Part shown: in pieces, positions 27,449 through 37,439 of the stretch
How the letters are laid out: the number at the start of each line of letters is the position of its first letter
Position numbering within the stretch: position 1 is the stretch's first letter
DNA from: Paracraurococcus lichenis
GTDB taxonomy: Bacteria > Pseudomonadota > Alphaproteobacteria > Acetobacterales > Acetobacteraceae
DNA length: 64,000 bases
Assembly (NCBI RefSeq): GCF_030657435.1
Contig: NZ_JAUTWS010000020.1
Span: 1-64,000 of the forward strand
Reading direction: 5' to 3'
Position numbers and translations under genes: made by a program
Notes under the pieces: model-generated
Seen by the model: only the letters and a program-made list of their open reading frames with translations
Databases searched by the model: none
Told to the model about the DNA's origin: nothing

Positions 27449-27736
27449 TCAGCCCGACGTCTTGCCCGTCGCCGACCGCTCCACATGCTGCCGCAACACG
27501 CGGTTGATCTCCGTCCGATAGCCACTGCCTCCGGCGGCCTGGTTGCGGAACCAGGCGAGCACATCGGCATCCACGCGGATGGTCACCGCCTCCTTCCGCG
27601 GCCCGAACAGCCCGCCGCGCACCGCGCCGCTCCAATCCGTCACCTCTAGGATATCGTCGGTGTCGATCGTCTCCTCCGGGGTGGCGGCGAGGCGTTCCAG
27701 CCGTCGCCGCTGCAGGTCCGGGATCGTCATCCTCAT
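27449..27736 (-). CDS. BrnA-type antitoxin (orphan)
   Basis: Ribbon-helix-helix antitoxin family BrnA, which normally neutralises the RNase toxin BrnT and represses its own operon. The 95-residue protein ends in the family core: EAVTIRVDADVLAWFRNQ, then a GSGYRTEINRVLRQHV helix. In BrnTA loci the toxin gene precedes brnA; here only 75 bases separate this gene's start from the guaB stop, too little for a BrnT of about 90 residues. The antitoxin is therefore without an adjacent partner. Start may be 27736 or 27730. It could regulate another BrnT in trans or be a remnant. Confidence 0.72.
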   Translation of the reverse strand: MRMTIPDLQRRRLERLAATPEETIDTDDILEVTDWSGAVRGGLFGPRKEAVTIRVDADVLAWFRNQAAGGSGYRTEINRVLRQHVERSATGKTSG

Positions 27737-27811
27737 AGGCCCTCCGCTCCGCACGGATGCGGGGATCAAACAAGCGGCTCGGACGAGGTCCAGGTCCGGG
27801 CCGTGCCCGGC

Positions 27812-30221
<2,410 letters not shown>

Positions 30222-30234
30222 GATGGCAATGACC

Positions 30235-31359
30235 TTACGGGCCCTGGCGACGGGCGAGCATGCCGCCCCTGTCCCGCCCGGCATGGCGGTCCCCGCGCAT
30301 CATGCGGAGCAGCATGCCTTCCCGCAACCCGCGGTCGGCGACGGTCAGGGTCGGCACCGGCCAGACCCGGCGGATGGCGGCATAGACGGCGCAGCCGGGC
30401 AGGACGAAGTCCACCCGCTCCGGCCCCACGCAGGGATGCGCGGCGAGGCCCGCCCGGCCCAGGGCGAAGAGGTCGCCGAGCGCCTGGTCCGCGACCTCGA
30501 TGTCGAGGATCCGGCCATCCACCAGCGGGCGGCGGTAGCGCGGCAGGGCGAGCGCCACGCCGGCGATGGTGGTGACGGTGCCGCTTGTGCCGATCAGGCG
30601 CACGCCGCCGGCGCGGATTTCCTGCCCGATGCAATGGACGCGGTCGAAGCGGCGGAGATGCTCCGCGACCTCGTCGACCACCGCGGCGAAGCCTTCCTGC
30701 GTGAAGCAGGAGGCGCCGGCCCGCTCCGCCAGGGTCACCACGCCGAGCGGCATGGAGACGTAGCCGATGAGCTCGGCCGCCGACTGGCACTGGCCCTGAC
30801 CTTGGCGCGCGCCACGCTGCGGCACCCGGATCCAGGCGATCTCGGTGCTGCCGCCGCCGATGTCGAAGAGCAGGGCACGCCGGTCCTGTTCCTCCAGCAG
30901 GGGGGAGCAGGACTCCATCGCAAGCTCCGCCTCCTCCCGCGCCGAGATGATGCGCGGGCGGAGGCCGGTCTCGGCCTCGACGCGGGCGAGGAAGGCGGGG
31001 CCGTTCTGGGCGCGCCGGCAGGCCTCGGTCGCCACGGCCTGGAAATGCCGGACGGGGCGGCGGGAGAGCTTCTCGGCGCAGGCGGCGAGCGCGGCGATGG
31101 CGCGGTCCATCGCGGCTTCCGAGAGGCGGCCGGTGGCGGCCAGGCCTTCACCGAGCCGGACGATCCGGCTGAAGCTGTCCACTACCCGGAAGCCGCCATG
31201 GGCGGGGGCGCCGACCAGCAGCCGGCAATTGTTGGTGCCGAGGTCGAGGGCCGCATAGGTGGAGGCGACGGTGCCACACCGGCCCGCATAGCCGCCATGC
31301 CGTTCCAGGACGGGTCCCGGCGACTCCTGCAGCCCGAGGGTGGCGCTATCGTCTGGCAT
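30235..31359 (-). CDS. Ppx/GppA family phosphatase
   Basis: Exopolyphosphatase or (p)ppGpp phosphohydrolase-family enzyme of the ASKHA fold. The 374-residue protein shows the two phosphate-binding loops ALDLGTNNCRLLVG and LFDIGGGSTEIAW, plus the interlobe GTSGTVTTIAG. It is shorter than E. coli Ppx (513) and lacks the C-terminal HD-like domain, as in many alphaproteobacterial paralogs. It is cotranscribed with rlmE (13-base gap), a pairing seen in other alphaproteobacteria. The first 30 residues are poorly conserved in type, so the start may lie a little downstream. Whether it hydrolyses polyphosphate or pppGpp is not shown by sequence. Confidence 0.88.
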   Translation of the reverse strand: MPDDSATLGLQESPGPVLERHGGYAGRCGTVASTYAALDLGTNNCRLLVGAPAHGGFRVVDSFSRIVRLGEGLAATGRLSEAAMDRAIAALAACAEKLSRRPVRHFQAVATEACRRAQNGPAFLARVEAETGLRPRIISAREEAELAMESCSPLLEEQDRRALLFDIGGGSTEIAWIRVPQRGARQGQGQCQSAAELIGYVSMPLGVVTLAERAGASCFTQEGFAAVVDEVAEHLRRFDRVHCIGQEIRAGGVRLIGTSGTVTTIAGVALALPRYRRPLVDGRILDIEVADQALGDLFALGRAGLAAHPCVGPERVDFVLPGCAVYAAIRRVWPVPTLTVADRGLREGMLLRMMRGDRHAGRDRGGMLARRQGP

Positions 31360-31471
31360 GATGCAGGGCGCTCCGGCCCACCTCTCCTTCCCGGTGCCGC
31401 CGGCGGCGGCGATGCTGAGCCATCGTCCTGTAATGTGGGGTGCCGGGCAAGCGCTTTCGACGGGTGGGAGG

Positions 31472-31500
31472 TTGCAGAGCCCGGGGCGGGGATGTATAGG
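31472..31500 (+). promoter_or_regulatory. Candidate promoter of the tRNA-Gln gene
   Basis: TTGCAG (31472-31477) and TATAGG (31495-31500) have a 17-base spacer and end 38 bases before the tRNA. The region just after is GC-rich, as in discriminators of stable-RNA promoters. Confidence 0.5.
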
Positions 31501-31538
31501 AGCGCCCCTGCCGGTGCGAAGCGCCTGCGGGACCCGCT

Positions 31539-31612
31539 TGGGGGATAGTTTAACGGTAGAACTCCCGACTCTGACTCGGGCAGTCTTGGTTCGAATCCAG
31601 GTCCCCCAGCCA
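31539..31612 (+). tRNA. tRNA-Gln (anticodon CTG)
   Basis: A full cloverleaf can be drawn: acceptor TGGGGGA (31539-31545) pairs with TCCCCCA, anticodon stem CCCGA/TCGGG surrounds the loop CTCTGAC with anticodon CTG at 31571-31573, the T-arm contains GGTTCGAATCC, and the 3' CCA is encoded. It reads CAG codons. It is single, not clustered with other tRNAs. Confidence 0.95.
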
Positions 31613-31706
31613 CCCCATCACGACCCCGAACGCCCCTGACCTCGCCGTTGCGGCCTTCGCCCGCGGCGGTCGATCATGCCCGCCTCAACCAGGGGGAAAC
31701 GGGCGC

Positions 31707-33734
31707 ATGGCGGGCCAAAGCGGGCATCCCCTGCTCACGGGCGGGCAGATCACCGGCCCCAGCAAGATCGTCACCGCGGCCGAGGCCGTGCGCCTCATCC
31801 GCGACGGCGCGACGGTCGCCACCGGCGGCTTCGTCGGCATCGGCTTCGCCGAGGCGATCGCGGTGGCGCTCGAGCAGCGCTTCCTCGAGGCCGCCCGGCC
31901 GCGCGACCTGACCCTGGTCTACGCCGCCGGCCAGGGCGACGGGAAGGAGCGGGGCCTCAACCATCTCGGCCATGAGGGGCTGCTGCGCCGGGTCATCGGC
32001 GGCCATTGGGGCCTCTGCCCGCGGCTGCAGCGCCTCGCCCTCGACAACCGGATCGAGGCCTACAACCTGCCGCAGGGCGTCATCTCGCACCTCTTCCGCG
32101 ACATCGCGGCGGGCAAGCCGGGCACCGTCACCCGCGTCGGCCTCGATACCTTCGTCGATCCGCGCCATGGCGGCGGCCGCATCAATGCCCGCACCACCGA
32201 GCCCCTGGTCGAGGCGGTGACGCTGCGCGGCGAGGAGTACCTGTTCTACCACGCGCTGCCGATCGACGTGGCGATCCTGCGCGGCACCACCGCCGACCCG
32301 CTCGGCAACATCACCATGGAGCGCGAGGCGCTGGTGCTGGAGGCGCTGGCGATCGCCACCGCCGCCCGCAATTCCGGCGGCGTCGTCATCGTGCAGGTGG
32401 AGCGCCTGGCGGAGGCGGGCAGCCTGAACGCCCGCCTGGTGCGCATCCCCGGTGCCATGGTGGACTGCGTCGTCGTCGCGCCGCCCGAGGCGCATTGGCA
32501 GACCTTCGCCACGCCCTACAACCCCGCCTTCAGCGGCGAGGTGCGCGTGCCCATGCGGTCCCTGCCGCCCATGCCCATGGGTCCGCGCAAGGTCATCGCC
32601 CGCCGCGCCGCCTTCGAGTTGCGGCCGAACAGCGTGGTCAATCTCGGCATCGGCATGCCCGAGGGCGTCGCCAGCGTCGCCAACGAGGAGCGGATGCTGG
32701 AATTCCTGACGCTGACGACCGAGCCCGGCACGATCGGCGGCCTCCCGGCCGGCGGGCTCGATTTCGGCGCGGCCAGCAACATCGAGGCCCTGGTGGACCA
32801 GCCCGCGCAATTCGACTTCTACGACGGCGGCGGGCTGGACGCGGCCTTCCTCGGCATGGCGCAGGTGGACCGGGAGGGCAATGTCAACGTCAGCAAGTTC
32901 GGCAGCCGCCTCGCCGGCGCCGGTGGCTTCATCAACATCAGCCAGAACGCCAAGAAGGTCGTCTTCCTCGGCACCTTCGCAGCCCGCGGCGAGTCGAAAT
33001 TCATCGATCGGGTGGAGCACCGCACCTTCAGCGGCCGCCTCGCCGCGAAGCGCGGCCAGCCCGTGCTCTACGTGACGGACCGCTGCGTCTTCCGCCTTGC
33101 GCCGGACGGCCTGGAACTGGCCGAGATCGCCCCCGGCCTCGACCTCGAGCGCGACATCCTGGCCCTGATGGCCTTCCGCCCGCTGCTGCCGCGCGACCCC
33201 GCGCCGATGGACCCGCGCATCTTCCAGGACGCCCCCATGGGCTTCCGCGAGGACTGGCTGAGCCTGCCGCTGGAGGCGCGGCTGACCTACGACCGCGCCG
33301 AGGACATCTTCTTCATCAATTTCGAGGGCATGACGATCCGCCGGAAGGAGGACATCGCCCGCATCCACCGCGCGGTGGAGGAACGGCTGGCGCCGCTCGG
33401 CCGCAAGGTGCCGGCCATCGTCAACTACGACCGCTTCCAGATCTCGCCCGAGCTGCTGGACGACTATACCGACATGGTGCGCGACCTGGTGCGGCGCTTC
33501 TACGCCGGCGTCACCCGCTACACCACCAGCGCCTTCCTGCACCGCAAGTTCGGGGAGGCGCTGCGCCGCCGCCGCGTCTCGCCGCATATCTACGAGAGCC
33601 GCGCCGAGGCCGAGGACCACCTGCACGCGCTGGCGCGGCCGGCGGAGGCAGAGGCGCACCATGCCGAGCATGGCCGGCGGCGGGAGACGCCGCGGCGCCG
33701 GATGCCGGAGGGGCCGGAGCCGCAGACCTCGTAG
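31707..33734 (+). CDS. Family I acyl-CoA:acetate/propionate CoA-transferase with C-terminal extension
   Basis: Moves CoA between acyl-CoAs and free acids through a glutamyl-CoA intermediate. The 675-residue protein is a fused alpha-beta transferase of the YdiF/propionate CoA-transferase type. The alpha half has [12 protein letters not shown] and the beta half has [14 protein letters not shown], with the catalytic Glu339 in [14 protein letters not shown]. After about residue 520 there is an extra region of about 150 residues ([20 protein letters not shown]...), absent from compact members, with a low-complexity basic/Pro-rich tail. AGGGGGA precedes ATG 31707. No thiolase or beta-oxidation gene adjoins it, so the physiological acid is unknown. 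Confidence 0.87.
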   Translation: MAGQSGHPLLTGGQITGPSKIVTAAEAVRLIRDGATVATGGFVGIGFAEAIAVALEQRFLEAARPRDLTLVYAAGQGDGKERGLNHLGHEGLLRRVIGGHWGLCPRLQRLALDNRIEAYNLPQGVISHLFRDIAAGKPGTVTRVGLDTFVDPRHGGGRINARTTEPLVEAVTLRGEEYLFYHALPIDVAILRGTTADPLGNITMEREALVLEALAIATAARNSGGVVIVQVERLAEAGSLNARLVRIPGAMVDCVVVAPPEAHWQTFATPYNPAFSGEVRVPMRSLPPMPMGPRKVIARRAAFELRPNSVVNLGIGMPEGVASVANEERMLEFLTLTTEPGTIGGLPAGGLDFGAASNIEALVDQPAQFDFYDGGGLDAAFLGMAQVDREGNVNVSKFGSRLAGAGGFINISQNAKKVVFLGTFAARGESKFIDRVEHRTFSGRLAAKRGQPVLYVTDRCVFRLAPDGLELAEIAPGLDLERDILALMAFRPLLPRDPAPMDPRIFQDAPMGFREDWLSLPLEARLTYDRAEDIFFINFEGMTIRRKEDIARIHRAVEERLAPLGRKVPAIVNYDRFQISPELLDDYTDMVRDLVRRFYAGVTRYTTSAFLHRKFGEALRRRRVSPHIYESRAEAEDHLHALARPAEAEAHHAEHGRRRETPRRRMPEGPEPQTS

Positions 33735-33779
33735 CGAGGGCTCGCGCCCCCGGACGATTCCGTTCCGCGGCCGTCCGAC

Positions 33780-34070
33780 TCAGGTGCCGCGGAAGGCGAT
33801 GGCGTTGCGCAGCGCATGGATGATCAGTTCCATCCGCTGCTCGAAGCCTGCCGCGGCGGCCTCGCGCCCGGCCTGCTCGGCGCCGACCACCCCCCGCAGC
33901 ACCGAACCCTCCAGCGCCTTCGCCATCCCCTCCATCGCCTGCAGCGCGCCCGCGGTCCCGCTGCCCTCGATGGCGGCGCGCAGCACGGCGATCTCGCCGC
34001 AGGCCGCCGCGAGCGCGGTTTCCAGCGCGATGATCTCGCCGCGCAGTCTCTCGGCCTCGTCGCCCGGCAT
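33780..34070 (-). CDS. Small helical/coiled-coil protein, unknown
   Basis: A 96-residue, Ala/Glu-rich, almost entirely helical protein. It begins with a heptad-like EAERLRGEIIALETALAAACGEIAVLRAAIE segment (coiled coil likely, positions about 4-35) and ends in a second helix, EQRMELIIHALRNAIAF. No known family is recognised and there is no signal or membrane segment. It is convergent with the CoA-transferase and divergent from the dehydrogenase at 34188. The start at 34070 excludes an N-terminal Arg/Pro stretch present in the longer ORF. Coding potential is moderate. Confidence 0.55.
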   Translation of the reverse strand: MPGDEAERLRGEIIALETALAAACGEIAVLRAAIEGSGTAGALQAMEGMAKALEGSVLRGVVGAEQAGREAAAAGFEQRMELIIHALRNAIAFRGT

Positions 34071-34187
34071 CGCCCGCTCCCCATCAGGTCGCCGCAAGCT
34101 GGGACCGGCCGGCAGGCCGCGCAAGCCGGCGCGGCTGGCGGCACCGGCCGGGCCGTCCTAGGGTTTCGGAAAACGGAGGGAACGAGC

Positions 34188-35270
34188 ATGCGCGCCGCCA
34201 TCTTCCACCAGGGCCGTTTCAGCACCGGCGAGATCCCCGACCCGCGCCTCGCGGAAGGGCAGGTGCTGGTCCGCACCCGCGCCTGCGGCATCTGCGGCTC
34301 CGACCTCCATGCGGCGAAGTACACCGAGGATTTCGTCGACCTCGCGCGCCGCTCCGGCGGCCGGTTCCAGATGTCGGTCGACCGGCCCGTCGTCTTCGGC
34401 CATGAATTCGTCGGCGAGGTGGTGGAGAACGGCCCCGGCACGGAGGGTCGCTTCCGCCCCGGCACCCTCGTCACCTCCATGCCGCTGACCATCGCCGGCA
34501 ACCAGGTGCTCGGCATCGGCTACAACCCGGACGTCGCCGGCGGCTTCGCGGAATACCTGCCGCTTGCCGAGCGCATGCTGCTGCCGCTCCCGGCCGGGAT
34601 GGACCCCGACCATGCCGCGCTGGTCGAGCCCATCGCGGTCGGCATCCACGCCGTCGAGTACGGCCGCATGGCGCCGGACGACGTCGCCCTCGTCATCGGC
34701 TGCGGCCCGATCGGCATCGCCGTCATCGCCGCGCTCAGGCTGCAGGGCATCGCGCCCATCATCGCCGCGGATTTCTCGCCGGCGCGGCGCGACCTCGCGC
34801 GCCGCATGGGCGCCGACATCGTCCTCGACCCGCGCCAGGCCTCGCCCTATGCGGCGCTCGAGCAGGCGATCACGCCCGCGGGCTTCGATCCCGGCCGCCA
34901 TGCCCAGCTCTTTGGCCTCTCGCCGCGGCGGCGCGGCGCGGTGCTCTTCGAATGCGTCGGCATGCCGGGCATGATCCAGGAGATGATGGCGGGCGCCCCC
35001 GCCGGCGCGCGCATCGTCGTGGTCGGCGTCTGCATGCAGCCCGACCGCTCCGAGCCCTTCTTCGGCATCGTCAAGCAGCTCAACCTGCAATTCGTGCTGG
35101 CCTACACGAAGGAGGAGTTCGCCGCGACGCTCGAGCATATCGGCAGCGGCCGGATCGACGTCTCGCCGCTCATCACCGGCCGCGTCGGGCTGGAGGGCGT
35201 CGGCCAGGCCTTCGAGGACCTGGCCAGCCCGGAGCGGCACGCGAAGGTCCTGGTCGAGCCCTGGCGCTGA
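34188..35270 (+). CDS. Zinc-dependent alcohol/polyol dehydrogenase (MDR family)
   Basis: NAD(P)-dependent dehydrogenase; alcohol substrate unknown. The 360-residue MDR protein has catalytic zinc ligands Cys36 (CGICGSD), His72-Glu73 (GHE) and Glu147 (VEPIAVG), and a Rossmann GCGPIG. No structural-zinc Cys4 lobe is seen; instead there is an insert around 95-115. This differs from the dehydrogenase at 1707, which uses Asp as last ligand, so they are not recent duplicates. GGAGGG is well placed before ATG 34188. It lies next to a tripartite-tricarboxylate receptor gene on the opposite strand, converging on it. Confidence 0.88.
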   Translation: MRAAIFHQGRFSTGEIPDPRLAEGQVLVRTRACGICGSDLHAAKYTEDFVDLARRSGGRFQMSVDRPVVFGHEFVGEVVENGPGTEGRFRPGTLVTSMPLTIAGNQVLGIGYNPDVAGGFAEYLPLAERMLLPLPAGMDPDHAALVEPIAVGIHAVEYGRMAPDDVALVIGCGPIGIAVIAALRLQGIAPIIAADFSPARRDLARRMGADIVLDPRQASPYAALEQAITPAGFDPGRHAQLFGLSPRRRGAVLFECVGMPGMIQEMMAGAPAGARIVVVGVCMQPDRSEPFFGIVKQLNLQFVLAYTKEEFAATLEHIGSGRIDVSPLITGRVGLEGVGQAFEDLASPERHAKVLVEPWR

Positions 35271-35304
35271 GCGGGCGCGCGCCCCTGGATGCCAGGCGGA
35301 CCGC

Positions 35305-36288
35305 TCAGTCCACCTTGAAGCCGCTCCGCTCCACCACCGGCCGCCAGCGCTCGATATCCTCGGCAAGGATCCGCCCGAGCGCCTCGGGCGTCGACACCTC
35401 CGGCTCCAGCCCGATCGTCAGCAGTTGCGCCTTCACCTCCGGCTCCAGGGTCGCCGCCGCGAGTTCGGCGTTCAGCGCGGCGACCATCGGCGCCGGCGTG
35501 CCCGCCGGGGCGAAGAAGGCGTAGAAGCCGAAGCTCGCCTGGTCGGGATGGCCGAGATCGGCGATGGTCGGCACCTCGGGCGTCGTCACGCCACGCTTCG
35601 GCCCGCTGGTCAGGACGATGCGTAGCTTGCCGTCCTTGTGGTGCGTCAGGAAGTCCGAGACGCCGCCGCAGCCCGCCACGATGTGCCCCGCCGCGAGGTC
35701 GGAGATCAGCGGCGCCGCGCCCCGGTACCCCACCGGCTCCAGCTCCACTCCGAAGGCCGCGGCGATCTGCAGGCCGAAGAAATGCGTGGACGACCCCAGC
35801 GCCGTGCTGCCGAAGCTGCCGCGACGACCATCCGCCTTCACCCAGGCGATGTAGTCCTCGAAGGTCCTGGCCGGCAGGTGCGGCGCCAGCACCCAGCAGG
35901 TCTGCACCGTCCCGGTCATGGTGACCGGCGCGAAGTCGGTGCGCGGGTCCCAGGGCAGCCGGCGGAAGGTCAGCACCGGCTGCACGGTGGAGGCGCTGGG
36001 CGCGAAGAGCAGCGTCGTGCCGTCCGGCGCCGCGTGCTTCAGCGCCTCGCAGGCCAGGGTGCCGCTGGCGCCGGCGCGGTTCTCGATCACCACGTTCTTC
36101 AGGTTGCCGCGCTTCCTCAGCGTCTCGGCGATGACGCGGCCCATGACGTCGGTCCCGCCGCCCGGCGGGAAGCCGACCAGGATTCGGACCAGGCCCTGCG
36201 GCAGGGCGGCGCGCGCTGCCCCCGGCAGGGCCAGCGTCGCGGCGCCCGCGCCGGTGGCGCGCAGCAGGTCTCGGCGTGACGGATGCAT
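35305..36288 (-). CDS. TctC/Bug-family periplasmic substrate-binding protein
   Basis: Extracytoplasmic solute receptor of tripartite tricarboxylate transporters. The 327-residue protein has a twin-arginine-like signal (SRRDLLRATGAGAATLALPG, then ARA), and Bug-family motifs VGFPPGGGTDVMGR, VIENRAGASG and a GVSDFLTHH ligand-loop region. No TctA or TctB membrane subunit lies nearby, so it is an orphan receptor, as is common in Betaproteobacteria and Acetobacteraceae, where it may pair with a distant transporter. Ligand unknown; relatives bind carboxylates or amino acids. Confidence 0.88.
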   Translation of the reverse strand: MHPSRRDLLRATGAGAATLALPGAARAALPQGLVRILVGFPPGGGTDVMGRVIAETLRKRGNLKNVVIENRAGASGTLACEALKHAAPDGTTLLFAPSASTVQPVLTFRRLPWDPRTDFAPVTMTGTVQTCWVLAPHLPARTFEDYIAWVKADGRRGSFGSTALGSSTHFFGLQIAAAFGVELEPVGYRGAAPLISDLAAGHIVAGCGGVSDFLTHHKDGKLRIVLTSGPKRGVTTPEVPTIADLGHPDQASFGFYAFFAPAGTPAPMVAALNAELAAATLEPEVKAQLLTIGLEPEVSTPEALGRILAEDIERWRPVVERSGFKVD

Positions 36289-36375
36289 GGCGTTCCCCCC
36301 GAAGCCTTCGTGGCGAGGCTTTCCTGGATGGGGGCAGGCTGCGGAACCGCGCCCGCGCCTGTCAACGTATAGCCG

Positions 36376-37374
36376 TCACGGCGGCGGCAGGCCGGCGGCG
36401 GCGGCGAAGACCTCGGCCAGCAGCCGCGCCTCGCCATCCTCGTAGCGCGGAGAAAAGTGGAAGGGCTCGATCCGCTTCGCGCCGGCAGCGCGCGCGATCT
36501 CCCCGGCCGCCCGCGTCGTCAGGTGCCGCCGGTCGAGCGCATGCGCCGCGTCCTCGGCGGCGAAGGGCGCCTCGATGAACAGGATATCGGCCCCGCGCGC
36601 CAGGGAAACGGCCGCCGCCCGGTTCGCCGGCGTGTCGGCGAGGTCCGTCAGGTAGGCGAGCTTCTGCCCCGGCGTCACCTCCACCAGGTCGCGCAGCGTG
36701 CCCAGCGGCGCGCTGCCGCCGCCCGGCAACATGACGGGCGCTGCATCCCCGGCACCCGCGGCCACCGCCGCCTTCAGCGCCGCCAGCCAGGGCCCGGTCG
36801 GCAGGCCGCGCGCCTCCAGCCGCGTGCGCCAGACATTGACGTGCAGCGCCTCCTCCACCGCGAAGCCGAGGCAGGGGATGCCGTGCTCCAGCACCGCCGC
36901 CCGCAGCCTGAGCGGCCCGAGCGCGAGCACCGTCCCGTCCGGCGCGGCGGGCGCCGGCGGCAGCGGCTCCGGCGCGAAGCCCGTGCGGAGGCGGAAGCGG
37001 CGGCGCGGCCAGAGCGGCTCCGCCACGACCTCCGTCGCCTCGAAGCAGAGCTCCGCCGCGATGCGGTCCACCAGGTTCCAGGTATAGGCCTGCAGCCGGT
37101 GGTGCAGCCGCTCGGCAAACCCCGCCGGCCCGACCACCGGCACGACCTTCTCCCGCCCGATCAGCGGCCGCAGCAGCGCGTCGAACCCCGCCCAGTGGTC
37201 CATATGGGCGTGGGAGACGGCGACCACCGCGACCCGCAGCAGGTGCCGCGGGCCGAGCGCCGAGAGGTCGCCGCAATCCAGCAGGATCGCCCCCGGCCGG
37301 TGCAGCGCCTCGAGGAAGACGCCGGGATCGCCGGTCCGCCCGTTCAGCAGCCGCGGGAGCAGGGTGGCACGCAT
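36376..37374 (-). CDS. RNase Z-like metallo-beta-lactamase-fold hydrolase
   Basis: Metal hydrolase with the MBL fold. The zinc-binding HxHxDH appears as SHAHMDHWAGF (His55, His57, Asp59, His60), and later landmarks of the RNase Z group are present: HGIPCLGF, YLTDLADT, the acidic ADILFIEAPF and the near-C-terminal HFSPRY. The 332-residue length fits long bacterial RNase Z-like proteins, but true tRNase Z exosite features are unclear. It is divergent from the CheR gene, whose reading frame begins 15 bases from its start. tRNA 3' processing is possible but not shown; this genome's tRNA encodes CCA. Confidence 0.8.
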   Translation of the reverse strand: MRATLLPRLLNGRTGDPGVFLEALHRPGAILLDCGDLSALGPRHLLRVAVVAVSHAHMDHWAGFDALLRPLIGREKVVPVVGPAGFAERLHHRLQAYTWNLVDRIAAELCFEATEVVAEPLWPRRRFRLRTGFAPEPLPPAPAAPDGTVLALGPLRLRAAVLEHGIPCLGFAVEEALHVNVWRTRLEARGLPTGPWLAALKAAVAAGAGDAAPVMLPGGGSAPLGTLRDLVEVTPGQKLAYLTDLADTPANRAAAVSLARGADILFIEAPFAAEDAAHALDRRHLTTRAAGEIARAAGAKRIEPFHFSPRYEDGEARLLAEVFAAAAGLPPP

Positions 37375-37439
37375 CCCCCGGTGGTGCCATGCCGGCCGCG
37401 CCTCTGCTAGGCTTGCCTGCCTATCAACCAGGACCGGTC

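Noticed and set aside
27737..27811. BrnT toxin remnant between guaB and brnA
   Set aside because: The 75 bases show no open frame with BrnT-like residues.
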